DNA of 64,000 nucleotides from Fragum whitleyi (taxonomy: Eukaryota > Mollusca > Bivalvia > Cardiida > Cardiidae). The notes beneath the pieces were generated by a model. The model worked only from the letters and a program-made list of their open reading frames with translations, was not told the DNA's origin and did not search any database. This document shows positions 23,701 to 36,080 of the stretch, in pieces. A program made the position numbers and the translations under genes. The stretch covers positions 37,987,192 to 38,051,191 of the forward strand of contig OX411549.1 of NCBI GenBank assembly GCA_948146395.1, written 5' to 3'. Position 1 is the stretch's first letter, and each line of letters begins with the position of its first letter.

Positions 23701-24137
23701 AATTCCCCTTACTATCTAACTCTGCGATGGGTTAAAACCTTTTCTATTTTCAGAGCTCATTATGACGATACTAATCAGGTTGGCAGGAAGTTCGGATTTT
23801 ACACAAATGTGAAATTGTTGCTAACAACGCTCGCAGACTCATCAATTCCGAACAGTAGCGGTACTTACTGTAAATTATACCCCGCTTTGCACATGTACTT
23901 GTGTGCAAAACGGGGTACAATTGGCTAATAGTTGGCAACTTTTTGTCATTTCGTACGAAGGGCTGCTAAATCCATGAACAGTGTAATAGACCATGAAAAA
24001 GTATGGACACACACACTCAAAATATGCAAGACAGGTAAGAAGCGTAATGTCTGAACAATCGAATTCTTTAAATTTCTCCTTGACATCTTTACGAAAAATG
24101 AATCTCTTACAGAGGTATGAAAGAGACAGCTTATAAA

Positions 24138-24380
24138 TTGAGCCTCTGCATGATATTTCCAACAATTTGACACCTGCTTGAGATACAAACATTTAGCAAC
24201 CCAGACAATTATATGTTGTAATTAGGAGAATGCCTAACTGTCTACAGATACTGTGAGACCTTAATTATCTACAAATCGCACAGTGAAGACTTTGGTCGGA
24301 CTGTGCAGATGCACAGGCTGGCCAGAGTCTTAATGTTGTGCACATGTGAAAATTATTGGAAATGTCACACACAGACTCAA
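24138..24380. mobile_element. TIR MITE family 5, copy 2
   Basis: Ends TTGAGCCTCTGCATGATATT and 'aatgtcacacacagactcaa', with central 'gtgcagatgcacaggctggc'. Confidence 0.82.
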
Positions 24381-25292
24381 TGTAGATGCAGTAATGATAT
24401 ACAACAGCTTCAAGGTGCAAAACTGGAAATTAAAGGTGTCAAAATAACCACCTTATAGAAGATTTTATGGGTCAAGACATAATATTTGCATATTTATGAG
24501 GGTCAAGTCCTCATTTATGGATCAAACACAAGTCCTAAACATTTTTTCAAATATTCATTTTATTATTTTCTGGAGGGGGTTCTTTTGGTCACAATATGTC
24601 AAAATATCTTAAGATTTGAATAGAATAAAACAAAGGAGTACACATATTTTAAGATAGGTCTTTTACTTTGAACACCTTTAAATGTAGGAAAATTCTAGGT
24701 TATCTTGACAAGGATTCAAGTTACCCTACATAATATCTATTGTATTGATTTTAATTATTATACATGTACATTATGACTAAATCACTTAAACAAATCATTT
24801 TTGAAAATACAGATATATTAAAACTTATTTGTTATTTTCTTCTTTATAAAGTAAATTCATCTTTTTGCAACACATATCTCACAAATAAAGGCTTTTGTGG
24901 CTGTGTCAATGATACTTGATCCAACCAATGAGTGATGACTTCCTATGACCTCAAAGCATCGACTACAAAGGGCACTGAAATATGAAAAAAGAATAAAAAT
25001 TATAACATGTAGTTTTGCTATAATACCTCTCAAATTTTTGTTCTACTATAATGTTACTAAAAATTTGATTAGGCCATTATACTAAACAGATATAACTAAT
25101 TTTCAAAAGGAAAATGATTACACTGTGCTGTTTGTTGGTTCTGACAGGGACTCTCAATATATATTTAGGGGATATATATTTAGGGTTCATGGTTCTGATG
25201 AAAACTGTGGACTACATTGCGATTACATGAGGAAGTTAACAGAAAGTAATTGATTTATATTTGTTCATTTGTTTTAATTTTGTCTAATGCCA

Positions 25293-25515
25293 ATTTCAAC
25301 AATATTGCAGAGACTGGAGCATCTGCCAATATATTCCTGGATTTTATCACACCAGTACTACTATTTCATCCTTTCCTAAGCTCCAGGTGCTATCCAACAT
25401 ATGCCTATGATTACCAATCAATAATTGGAAGACAAGTAGACAAACAGGATGAGTGCCACCTTCAGGAATTGAATCTGGGACCTTTTGAATGAAGTCTGAC
25501 ACAGTGCCAGTGTGC
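25293..25515 (-). mobile_element. SINE copy, minus orientation
   Basis: Reverse SINE body ('tttcaacaatattgcagaga', 'catatgcctatgattaccaa') followed by an inverted head with 'gaattgaatctgggacc' (B-box). Confidence 0.8.
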
Positions 25516-25635
25516 TTTGAGGGTAACCCTAATTGCTTTAGATCTTCTGACCTTCTGTCAGTCAGGTTCATTCTTTATAATGAATTAACTATCTATAGAT
25601 CCATCCTCTGTTTGTAAAGCTATTAAACCCTATCT

Positions 25636-27043
25636 CAGGGGTGTGGAAATATGAGTTTTCTCCACTTGTCCCTGGACAAGTAAAAGCGGATTTTCTATTC
25701 GTCCAGGATCAAAATGAACTTGTCCGCTAAAGAGTAAATAGAAGAATTTGAAAAAAACATTGCCTTTTGATGAAGAAAATGCTGGTATCCAGCATTTTCT
25801 TCATTAAAAACAATATTTTCTCAGACATTGCGAAAGACGTCGGACCGCGGACATTGTCCGATATTTTTGACTTCGGTCCGATTGAAAATTCGATACCGTC
25901 GGTCCGTATGTCCGACATATTTTGACCATTTTGCTTTTTTTCAATACCTCGCGTTCGCATAATTATGGAAGCTTATAACCAAAATATTTGTCATTCTGTT
26001 TGCGAGAAAATTGATAAACAACAAAGTTCAAAGGGACGGCACTATTATATCGTGTTTTGCCGATTATTTCCCTTGATTTGTAAACCGGAATGTGGTTGGC
26101 TGAAACAAGTATTGATTAGCCAATCGGAATACATATTTCTTTTACTGTCGTAGTATAATGGCGTCCCTTAAATACTTCGAGGGTGCAAAGCCTGGTAAAA
26201 AAGGAAAACAGAGGACAAAGAAGTACCTTATACCGATTTCAAACCCTTAACTCATATTTTTATTCATGATATCTGGAGGAACTGTTGGACTGATCCAGCT
26301 AACCAGAATAATAAAGTATTTTCTGTTCGACAGGACCTCGGCGATTGGTTGCCTGGTTACAGGTCATGCCGTCGCGAAGAGCTAATTTTAACTCGATTAC
26401 GCATTGGTCATTCTCACTTAACGCACTCCTACCTTTCAAAAGGAGAACTACCGAACATATTTTTATAGATTGTATTGATTTCTATTTTATCAGAGACAAA
26501 TATTTTAAAGTTGATAGTATGAGGCAGATTTTTCATTATGTCATATTGGAATTGATTTTTGACTTTCTTAAGGCAATTCACTTATATAATAAAATCTGAT
26601 TTTAGGCTCTATTTACCGTTTCTTTATTTTTAAATTGTTCTTTAGAATTTTACCGTTTTCAATAGCTTTTTTGGTTATCATTTCTTTTATGATAGAGAAA
26701 TTCTTTTGGATTTATAAGTTTACATTGATTTGTGTTATAACGTTGGTGGTTACATGTTATTTTTCCTTGTTTTTTTCGGTCTGATAGATTTGTTTTCGGT
26801 CTGACAGATTTTTCAAGCCTGTCAGACCGAATGTCTGACAGTTTTTTTGAGCTTTCGCAATGTCTGTTTTCTACCCTATGATATGAACAATAGGATGATT
26901 TCTCTCTGAATTCTTTTAAGTAACATTCCAAGATTTACCCTGGTATTTACTTGTCCTTGGACAAGTGGCTTAGAAAAATTTACTTGTCCTCAAGTACAAA
27001 AGCCCAAGTCGGACAAGTCGGGCATGGGAATTCCACACCCCTG
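25636..27043. mobile_element. hAT-like non-autonomous element with target duplication
   Basis: Terminal CAGGGGTGTGGAA and inverse TTCCACACCCCTG, flanked by CCTATCT at 25629-25635 and again at 27044-27050. Subterminal 'cttgtccctggacaagt' and 'acttgtccttggacaagtgg' are themselves palindromic. The interior holds 'ggtctgat/gacagatt' repeats and a LINE relic (26165-26599). CA-start, TG-end and a 7-8-bp duplication are typical of hAT. Confidence 0.85.
26165..26599 (+). pseudogene. LINE ORF2 C-terminal relic inside the hAT-like element
   Basis: Frames give 'FSVRQDLGDWLPGYRSCRRE', then LTRLRIGHSHLTHSYLSKGE, then after a frameshift and deletion HIFIDCIDFYFIRDKYF and FLKAIHLYNKI. This pattern (LRIGHTxLTHS, a CxxC-like zinc region, an H-ILxxC end) is common at the end of mollusc non-LTR retrotransposons. 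Stops and the lost CxxC region show that it is dead. Same orientation as the window. Confidence 0.85.
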
Positions 27044-27863
27044 CCTATCTTTAGGTTCAAATGGCAAAAATCTATACACCCCCCCCAAAAAAAAAAAAAA
27101 TAAAAGAAAAATAAACTAAGGTACTGCATAAAAGACTCATGTACGAAAACTTCTGAAGCATCGCTCAGCAGAAAATATTTGTTAAATAAGCAAGTAGGCC
27201 TATTGATTTATTTGTATCAAGGTACGAATGATATGGGGTACGAATTACAAAATTTAAACTTACATGCTCTTAAAACGCCGCATGTGACGAAGAATGCGAT
27301 AAAAGTCTGTTTAACTATTCTGCTTGCCATTTCCTTTTCTTCTTCTCCACTTGAATCGTCTTTAGGGGGCAAACGCATCATATTTATTTTTCACGTTTTG
27401 GCCCAGGTGTTCAGACGCTTTAAGTTACTAAAATAGGCGTTTGAGAGATGGAGGTCGTGGGTTTGCTTGATTAGTAGAGTACTTTAATCGAACAAGCCTT
27501 AAGTTCAGAAGAGCAAAGCGAACGTTAGAAAAGACTTTCCTATCCTGAACGGTGCGCTTTCTTGGGGCGCTTTCGACAAATTGCTTGCAACGCCACGAGG
27601 TGACTAGTATAGGGAGCAAAAGTTGACAAATAATCGATTTTCTCGAAACTCTCATGACCCCCATAATTTTTTTTACACAATATTCCTAAGGGATCTAAAT
27701 AAATATCCAGAATAGTCGTACTCTTTTTCAATATTTCGGCTTTAAGCCTTTATCAAGAAGTCAAGATATAAATATTTCACATATTTTCAGTCATTGTCCA
27801 CCATTTTTATGAAAAAGTTATCAAAATGACGTTGTTAATAGAAACGTGATGTCGCAATAATGT

Positions 27864-29250
27864 CATAGGGGAGACCGGGGCAAAGTGTTACACGGGGCAA
27901 AGTGTTACGTTTGAAATATTTTCTTTTTGAATTGTTTTATGACTAAAGTATTATTTCTTAGAAAAGGGCTTTTTGATTGTGCATGTTTTGCTGTATGTTA
28001 GAGACATCAAATAGGAATGTCCACATAAGAAGAATCAGAAATCGATTTTTGTGATACAAAAGTAAATTCTTACCACCTTCGTAAATATCCACCTCGTATA
28101 ATATAAAAGTATAATAAATAGAAAAGATATGTGTTTTTGGGATACTCTGATCCAGAAGCTAACTAATGTGTACAAATAATTGTGTCAGTAACCTTTCTTT
28201 TCTTCGCACGAGTGTATTTTCCGAAAAGTTGCGATTGGGGCAAAGTGTTACACAGGACATGGGGCAAAGTGTTACAGTGTAATATTTTGCCCAAATTTTG
28301 TTTAACACCATTATTCAATTTCCAGATAACAAGATTTAGACTGAAACACATTACAGAGAAGCTTCTGACGATGTTTTACGTTTCTGTAAATTATTTAACA
28401 TGTAATTATATGCAATAGAAACCGGTGTGCGAACCAAGATACATTTCCTGTTGCTAGAGTAACCACCTTTTCTCAAAATGCTTTGCGCGCTATATATTTG
28501 GGCAATTGTTGAAATGATGTTTTGACGGTCCAATGGGCTAATTACTAAATGTTTGGGGTAAATTACTGATTTTTTTTAATATAATTTCATGAATGTAGAG
28601 TTTAAGAGACATTATAGGAATAATTAATGCAATTTAGCCATTATCAAGTTCTGTCGTTGAAGACTTGTTCGAAGCTACAGCAGGTCCCAGTAGTCACAAA
28701 TACCCTTAGATTTTATTCAAATGGCCATACAACACGAGCTAAATGTTTTTTGTTCTTGGTAAAAATGAAAAAAAAAGAGAAATATTTTAGGATATGGTCT
28801 GAGTATCTTAACATTACTTAGGTAACATCTTGAAGCATGTGGTAAGGCGCAAGAACGGCACTTTTTTGTCATGGTTGACTAAGTCTGTGTGTGCGAAACT
28901 TTCAGTCTAATTTAGACTTATATTTGGCCTAAAAGCCTTTCAAGTTTATCCCGGTATTGAAAAAGAAAAAAGAAGAAGTTTTCGTGGCGACTGCCATACC
29001 ATGTAACACTTTGCCCCGGTAGGTGTAACACTTTGCCCCCAAAGCCTGGGGCAATGTGTTACATTTACCGCTTTTTTTGCCAGCGTATAAATTTTCTATA
29101 GTGTGATGAAATTATTTAATGAAAGTATTTTTTAGATCGAAATTTGTTAAATTAACGATACATATATTAAAAAGATTCAAAAGAGCTATGGTGTCGGAAA
29201 ATTTGTGAATTGTTTGAAAAATGTAACACTTTGCCCCGGTCTCCCCTATG
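27864..29250. mobile_element. Unclassified TIR element with repeated GGGGCAAAGTGTTAC
   Basis: Perfect 29-bp TIR starting CATAGGGGAGACCGGGG. The 15-mer GGGGCAAAGTGTTAC or a one-base variant occurs about four times near the left end (27879, 27895, about 28237, 28261) and inverted about four times toward the right (28998-29250). No ORF over 85 codons and no clear target duplication. I do not recognise the superfamily. Confidence 0.85.
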
Positions 29251-29784
29251 GCGCATTAACTTCATTTGTCGCCAAAATCATTGTGACGTGGTGTAATGTA
29301 ACATCATTTGTATGCTGTGGAGAGTGATCTGGATGATTTTTTTATAGTACATCCACTAGGCCTGACAGTCTGTAAAGTATTTGTATCCAGGCTCTCTCTT
29401 TGATTTGGCGCTCTACTCCGCCGGAGACCGTGTTCTCATGGTTGCATATTTCCAAGACAATTACAGCTACATCATGTTGAGAGTGATTCTTTGTACCAAA
29501 ATGGAAGTTCAACTGTTGATCTTTCATCGTTCTTACATCTCATGACTTTCGTTTTGTTTCGTTATTAAAAATCTTCTAATGGGACAGGATCTATGAATAA
29601 CACGGTTAATACTTTTCTTCTCATTTTATACATCTAAAACTGTTTTCTGGTGGTATGAAAGGGATTGAGCTTTCAATCGAATCACTTTTGTTGCCTAGCA
29701 ACCGGTAATTTTGAGAAAGCGCTTGCGGTGCGTTCAAGATAGACCGCTTGTCATAAAACTGTTTGCATAGATACATATGGCATA

Positions 29785-30353
29785 CATACATACATACATC
29801 ATACATACATACATACATACATACATACATACATACATACATACATACATACATACATACATACATACATACATACATACATACATACATACATACATAC
29901 ATACATACATACATACATACATACATACATACATACATACTACATACATACATACATACATACATACATACATACATACATACATACATACATACATACA
30001 AACAAACATAGGCCTACATACATACAAACATAGGCCTACATACATACATAGGCCTACATACATACATAGGCCTACATACATACATAGGCCTACATACATA
30101 CATACATACATACATACATACATACATACATACATACATACATACATACATACATACATACATACATGCATACATACATACATGCATACATTCATACATA
30201 CATACATACATTCATACATACATACATACATACATACATACATACATACATACATACATACATACATACATACATACATACATAGGCCTATATACATACA
30301 TAGGCCTACATACATACATACATACATACATACATGCATACAAGTATGCATGC
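29785..30353. repeat. CATA microsatellite with AGGCCTA interruptions
   Basis: About 570 bp of (CATA)n. From 30009 to 30310 it is broken by about seven evenly placed 'aggccta' palindromes. Open in every frame, so the ORFs here are artefacts. Confidence 0.98.
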
Positions 30354-30721
30354 ATACATGCACGCACACGCACCCGCAAACAGCTAAGATAGAGCAGGGG
30401 TGTATTGACTTTCGCCTGATGCAGAATACATAATTATGTTGTGCTCAAGTGAACTTATACCAAATATCTCTGCTCAATATTATAGAGTGTGAGTGGGGAT
30501 TGCATTTTGTTTTCAACCAAAAACAATAACTGTATTAAATCAAATTTTAATTCATCTAAGTCACAAATATCAGGTTCAAGTCAATATGCTACCACTATAG
30601 TTTGGCCTCAAAATGAAAGAAAAAAATACTATGTTCCTAGATTTTGACATAATATATGACCAATTGCACATTGTCCGTGTTTTATTGACCCCCCCTGATT
30701 CAGCTGTAGATGTGAAGATTT

Positions 30722-30966
30722 GGGCCCGAGGTTATAAATCTTTTCTCAGACTCAATTCAAAATTTTCTCAAATTTCAATTTGATATTAAAGCTGTAATTC
30801 TGTTTTATTACTCATTTTAATGTATTAACATAAAAGATGATATTATTACGTTGTTATAAATAACAACTTATTTATATTATCTTTTATTTTCATACACTTT
30901 TTTTTAATTCAAACTTTGTGAAAATTTAGCCTGAGCCTGAGAAAAGTTTTATAACCTCGCGCCCTG
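30722..30966. mobile_element. Palindromic MITE family 4, copy 2
   Basis: Ends GGGCCCGAGGTTATAAATCT and AAGTTTTATAACCTCG-CGCCCTG. Central ACGTTGTTATAAATAACAAC palindrome. Confidence 0.9.
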
Positions 30967-31615
30967 AAAGCAAAATGATTATATATTTAATGATATCCAC
31001 TGTCAAACATAGCTTTAGTCTGTGAGTTATCCAAAAAGTACATACCAATTATCCCAGAAATAAAACAGAACTAATTTAATTATAAAGATCGATTTTTTGT
31101 CGAATTTCAATATTTATAAAGGTGTTATGTCACAAAAGTAATTCGATGGATATCTGTTCATCAACCTACAACGTACAAGAGAAGTCTGTATTTTTAAGTC
31201 TTGTCATGTTTTACAGGTTCCATTTCAATCAGTATATTTTTCACCAAAATCAACATTAGGGGATTAACGATTTCAACGCCTTTATCAGGAAAATAGAATA
31301 GGTTAAGTCCATTATTAAAAGTGTCATATATATTGTTCTGTTGCACCGAATAAAGATGAAAAAAAAACTTTCAGTGCTTTGATTTTTAATGTGGATATGT
31401 ATTATATATAATTACACGACCATCGTTTACCCTTAACTTCCATTTATAGCCACTCATAAATTAATTTTCTTGGAGAAACAGTCCGCTTAGAAAAGTAAAT
31501 TAGGCCGCACCGGTAAATTCGCCGCACCCGTGATAATTTCAACTTTTTAACAGATAAACTGCGTCCTTTTGTCCGGAATTTACGGTAAGGTAAAATTATC
31601 AATATATTCATGAAA
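30967..31615. other. 3' flank of the copy A glycosyltransferase
   Basis: No repeats or genes recognised. It probably includes the 3' UTR, but no poly(A) signal was clear. Confidence 0.5.
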
Positions 31616-34244
31616 TCATACTTTGTGAACAATGTAAGAATTTAGTATTGTATCGAAATCTCTTGATATAATGAATGTAGGTATGGCATTAGCATTTTGG
31701 TTTGGCCGATGGAAATTATAGGTGATACCCCTGTCTCCCCGAATCACGGTAGCTTGCTGAGAGAAAGAGCTAGGAGTTTTGATAAGAATATCAGATCTGG
31801 CGAGTATTTGCTGTTCTAAAATTGCCAGTCGAAGACTCTCACATGTTGCTGATGTATAGTCAACGTGAAGTATTTGTCCAGATGTATTTAGAGTATGAAT
31901 GTTAGTGAAAAAATCCATCGCTTCTTTTTTTATTTTCTCCATATCAGTGGCCAAATAAATGACGTGTTTCGTATGGTTTGAGAACTGCCCGAGAAATTTG
32001 AAGACGAACCTAGTATCGTTAATGTTAAAATATTTACTTCTTAAGTGTACCCCAACTAGACTCCTAGTTCTATTTAACGTCAGTATATCTATCAAAGTGT
32101 CTAAATGGAGCTGAAGAAACTGTTCCAGTTTAAACAATATGTGATAGAGAGTGTGTCGAATCATCCACACCTTAGTTGTTGTTAACCAAGGTAAACTATC
32201 TTTTGAATGTGGGTTTGATAATATTCCTGGAAGTAAATAGCAATTAGTTCTAATGACCACTGTCTGGTTTTTCCAGATGTCACCTGCTTTTGCTATTGAT
32301 AGGTTTGGCATATTTCCATTTCCATCCATAAAATTTACATAATGTACGTCATTTGTTGAATTTTGTCCCGATAAACATTTTGACCAGTTGTACACGTTTG
32401 GCAAAAGAAAATTCTCCAACAAACAGGGCTTACAATGTTCAATACAAAATGTTCTATTGGTTAAAAGAGCCAAGGCGAATGATGCAATAATCCCTCGCAT
32501 ACGGTCGCCTAAACCATTGCAGAATGCTTCATGTGTGCATTGATACACCAGAAGTTTCTTGTTACAGTTAGCTTCTGGTAAGATATAATTCTTAAATATT
32601 CTCTTCATCAGCTCTTTAGCCCTCACTGTGCGTTGATCAAACATCATTCTGCTTGTTAAACCCAAAAGATCACTTTTCTGAGAAAGATTCTTATTCAAAA
32701 GCTCTTGATTTTGCCTAATAAATGGGAAAGAAAGACGTTTTGGTGCTTGATCTTGGGATCTGGAACAGTCACATGTTTTCTCTCTGTATTTAATCTCTGT
32801 GATGCGGAATGAGAACAGTAGTCCTAAAAAGGTCATGATAAGCTGAAATAAAAAGAAAACGTTGGTAGTATGTTTATAATGTTTCGTGAAACTAGAAGTA
32901 TCAATTACACTTCTTATGAATATATAGTGATTAAGTCATTCAGTCCTAAGGCAGTGGGCCCGTTATAGTTCCGCAACAGTTCCCAACTCATAATCTGTCA
33001 CAATGTAAAACGAGGTTTTCTAATGAAACATTAGGAAACGTCGGTTAACACTGTAAATGTTCATTGCTACTGAAACGTTGCGGAACTATTATAGGTCAAC
33101 TATCTTAAAGGTCTGTAGTCTACTCGTATTTACATAACAACATCCTTTCGAATAAAAGTTTCAAATTTAAAGTTATATTGCGGCGATCGGAGCAGCCAAC
33201 GATGGATTCCTGGTATTTCTTTCACCTGTTCTACCATTACACCCTTTCCTAGCCTCTGACTGCAACCTCACATAGGATAACATACGATCTTCCCATTTGC
33301 CGCCACCGGGGTGGTATAATGCGGTTATGAACTGATTTTCTATTTTTCATTTGAAAAAAGAACAAGTGGCCTAAACCAGATTATCTATAGTACGACATTT
33401 AAAGGTCGTAGAACGCGTTAGCCTTTATTACCATTATCTAAGACAGCGGAACGTAGTCAACGAGAGCTGGACCAATTTCTGCAATAGATACGGTTTAGTA
33501 CAGTGGCATAGAGTTGACATTTGCATTTCCCCTTTTTTATATAGAATATATATAAATATATTTAAAAAATGAAAAATCAATTTTCGTTTTCAAGTTTTTT
33601 TTTCTATAAAATGAAAGAAAATGCAAAAACGAAAACTTCAGTCGTGAGCATGCGATATTTTAACAAATCAAGATATCCCAATAAGTCGTGAGCCCGACTT
33701 ATTATCCAATAAGAACTGCCGATGCATAGAGCTGTGCTTAGGTTTAATTATGTCATGCGCTGCTCACTTTGTCCTTCGAAAAATTGCAACACGAAAGTTA
33801 TGGTTTTTGTTTTTGTTTATGCATTTTCTTTTTTATCTATAATAATAGTAATAAATAAAACTCGTAAAACGAAAATCGAGGGGTTTGTGTAAAATTAAAA
33901 CGAGGATTTGTTTTTCGAAAATCCCAGAAAATTAAAAAAAATATGTGCAAATGTAACCTCTATGCCACCGTAGTTTAGTATGAGATACAGACATATACTT
34001 ACAGTTAAGAATATCGTGAAATTGACAATGTGAAAGGCTTTAGAATGATTTTGAAATAACGTTTAATGAGTGCGATGAGTGAGATTCGAGTGAAATTCAA
34101 GGGAGGTAGTACAAGATCGCTTATTTCGTCCAAATTGGACGAAGTTAGCGATATTTTCACACCCCTTTAATAAAATGTACCTTTTATACTTACACAGAAC
34201 AAAAAGCATTGTGAGACCTTCCAGTTAGAAAAAAGTATTTCCAT
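31616..34244 (-). CDS. GT-B fucosyltransferase-like type II membrane protein, copy A
   Basis: Two exons: 34244-34194 (17 codons) and 32842-31616, joined in phase 0 by GTAAGT/CAG signals; 425 aa. Seen: a short N-terminal tail, one membrane segment (about residues 10-30, containing LIMTFLGLLFSF), then a Ser/Lys-rich stem and a catalytic-looking domain. The domain has GLGDRMRG (127-134), 'LALLTNRTF' just after it, VGVHLRS with an HxR pair (H283, R285), and a C-terminal LARSDILIKTPSSFSQQA block. Many N-x-S/T sites suit a luminal protein. Family knowledge: GDR/GNR-type loops plus an HxR motif occur in the NodZ/FUT8/POFUT/plant FUT fold, where they bind GDP-fucose. Inference: a Golgi fucosyltransferase-like enzyme whose donor and acceptor are unproven. 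It is a paralogue of the gene at 41902-44170, same strand and same exon plan. The assignment to a precise GT family is uncertain. Confidence 0.85.
32947..33108. mobile_element. Palindromic MITE family 7, copy 1
   Basis: Arms 'taaggcagtgggcccgttat' with AGTTCCGCAAC and the inverse GTTGCGGAACTATTATAGG; inner TTTTCTAATGAAACATTAGGAAA. Copies at 53530-53697 (complete) and 48230-48365 (partial). Lies in the copy A intron. Confidence 0.85.
33174..33310 (-). mobile_element. Partial SINE body, minus orientation
   Basis: 'cggagcagccaacgatggat', 'ctttcacctgttctaccatt' and 'cacataggataacatacgat' match the SINE body; no head. Confidence 0.65.
33501..33970. mobile_element. TIR element, 470 bp, TA flanked
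   Basis: Left TA-CAGTGGCATAGAGTTGACAT, right inverse ATGTAACCTCTATGCCACCG-TA. The TA on both sides suggests a Tc1/mariner or pogo-like MITE. The interior is A-rich with 'cgttttcaag' and 'aaaacgaaaac' pairs. Confidence 0.8.
34001..34175. mobile_element. Partial TIR element family 1 beside exon 1 of copy A
   Basis: Left end ACAGTTAAGAATATCGTGAA, then the inner inverted pair 'ttcgtccaaattggacgaa'. It stops about 13 bp from the splice donor of the first exon. Confidence 0.75.
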
Positions 34245-34479
34245 TTTAACTAGTGTTCTTTCTCTCCTTTTTTATATTTCATGATACAACAATGCGACAG
34301 ATGTTCCTGAATTACAAAACAAAAACTTCAATAGCATTAAAACGACCCTTTTCAAAAAGCTCCATTTCATTTTTAATAGATTAACCAAATAGCCTAATGC
34401 ATAACAAAAACTGCAATCCTATTTGATTTGATTTTCATTTGGACAGCTTATTGTTGCATCTTACCAGAGTCAGATTTTA

Positions 34480-34960
34480 TTGATTCCCGGAAATGGATGT
34501 TGCAGAGCGGGACTTATTTTTACTTCTAATCTTAAAAATAATATAGGTCCAAACCACCGGATCGGTTTCAACGAAACTTTGCATGAATTTTCCGTGAATG
34601 AACTTATTCTTAAATTGTTCAAGAAATTTGGATTGACCCCGAAATATGAGCGTGGCATAGTTGGGCTTATTTTCACTTGAAATCTTTAAAAACTCTCCTA
34701 AACACAAAACATCATGCCGATGTGATGAAACTTGGCATGATCTTTCTTTGGTTGCCTCACTTCTGAAATTTTGATTGATCCCCAAATCTTGGCGTGGCTG
34801 GGTCGGGCTTATTTTCACTATATAACATGTAAAAATATTCCCTTCCAAACAATTGGACCAATTTCAATGAAATCGGGATTAATGTTCCTTAGGTTGCCCT
34901 CTTCTTAATTGGCCCAAAAGTGGCCGTGACATGGTAGGCTTATTTTTGCAGAATTTATTG
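34480..34960. repeat. Degenerate tandem repeat, unit about 165 bp, three units
   Basis: 'gggcttattttcacttgaa', 'gggcttattttcactatat' and 'ggcttatttttgcagaattt' recur at about 165-bp spacing with 'ggatcggtttcaacgaaact' type blocks between. Upstream of copy A, so possibly part of its 5' flank. Confidence 0.7.
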
Positions 34961-35162
34961 TCAGTCTACCATACTTTATTTTATTTAGTATTGTTTCTTT
35001 CCTAAAGATCCATCAAGACAGACCATAAAATAAATGAAGAAAATTTCCTTCTTAGAATCAATACTTGTGTATATTTTGAAATAATTTTCATCCTACCATA
35101 AGAATCGGCTTTTCTATATATCTTTTGGCATCTTAACAAATTTCCATCTCAACTTTCAGATG

Positions 35163-35400
35163 AGTCGACGCGTAACATTTCCCACCTTTCCTAATGTGCG
35201 CAAAGCAATTACGCCGGCCAGCCTGTGCATCCGCACAGTCTGATCAGAGAATTTACTATGCGTTTTGTAGACAGATAGGGTCTCAAAGCGCCTTTAGACA
35301 TTCAGATAAATTTATATTTACAGTAGGTGGCTGTAAATGCCACTCAATTTTGCACCTCACGCACATTTCAAATTGTTGGAAATGTCACGCACAGGCTCAT
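35163..35400. mobile_element. TIR MITE family 5, copy 3
   Basis: The right end TTGGAAATGTCACGCACAGG-CTCA is intact; the left end is decayed. Central GGCCAGCCTGTGCATCCGCA-CAGTCTGATCAGAG. Confidence 0.8.
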
Positions 35401-35432
35401 TTTTGATAGAATTTCTAATTGGATAGATATAC

Positions 35433-35661
35433 TTAACCCTTTGCTGTTTAATCCCTGCTTTTTACGTGCCTGTGATTTTATGATTGAGAAAACATTGTGA
35501 AAAAAGAAGAAATTGCTTCAGACAAGCAATTTCTTCTTTTTCCACACTATTTCTACCCTATCGAATGTTGTTTTTTTTCAAATTAAATCCACTTTAAATT
35601 TCGTCTGCAAAACCTTTGAATTTGGACAGGATCAAAATTTTGTAAAACAGGAAAGGGTTAA
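35433..35661. mobile_element. piggyBac-like MITE, copy 1
   Basis: TTAA-CCCTTTGCTGTTTAATCC at the left and CAGGAAAGGG-TTAA at the right. Central hairpin GAAGAAATTGCTT/AAGCAATTTCTTC. TTAA at both ends is the mark of piggyBac insertion. Copy 2 at 54105-54335 is inverted. Confidence 0.85.
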
Positions 35662-35845
35662 GCCAGCTGAACAATACATACCCTCTTAGATGTACACCTC
35701 TGACTTACATGTACACCTCTGATTGTAAAATAGCCGAAATTAACTTGATTGTATTCGCGTCGGTTTTTTTTTCTGGATAACTTATCAAATGTTTTTGCTG
35801 TCAAACCGTTGTTCATTTGAGCAACGACTATGCAAGAGTTAAAGA

Positions 35846-35990
35846 AAAAACAGTCCTGCGTTCAGGATGACAAACACGGTGCGTACTGTTTGCAAATGAT
35901 ACCCCGCTTTAAAAGTGTCGTTGCGTTCAATGCGGGATAGGCTATAGTTTGCAAACAGTTCACATCATTTTGTCATCCTAAATGTAGGGA
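35846..35990. repeat. Palindromic repeat family 3, copy 2
   Basis: Arms 'cctgcgttcaggatgacaaa' and 'ttttgtcatcctaaatgtag', with ACTGTTTGCAAAT/TTTGCAAACAGT inside and ATACCCCGCTTT in the middle. Confidence 0.8.
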
Positions 35991-36080
35991 AGAGACCATC
36001 CTATCTTCAGGCGCACGTGCTAGGCTTTTGAATGCTTGATAGTAGCTTAAAAAATCTATGAAGAAAAAGTGGCATAATTC

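Noticed and set aside
23875..24192. 105-codon minus-strand ORF
   Set aside because: It covers the end of a family 5 MITE and a family 3 hairpin; no protein features.
29734..30433. Long ORFs of about 210 codons on both strands
   Set aside because: They are produced by the CATA repeat, which has no stop in most frames.
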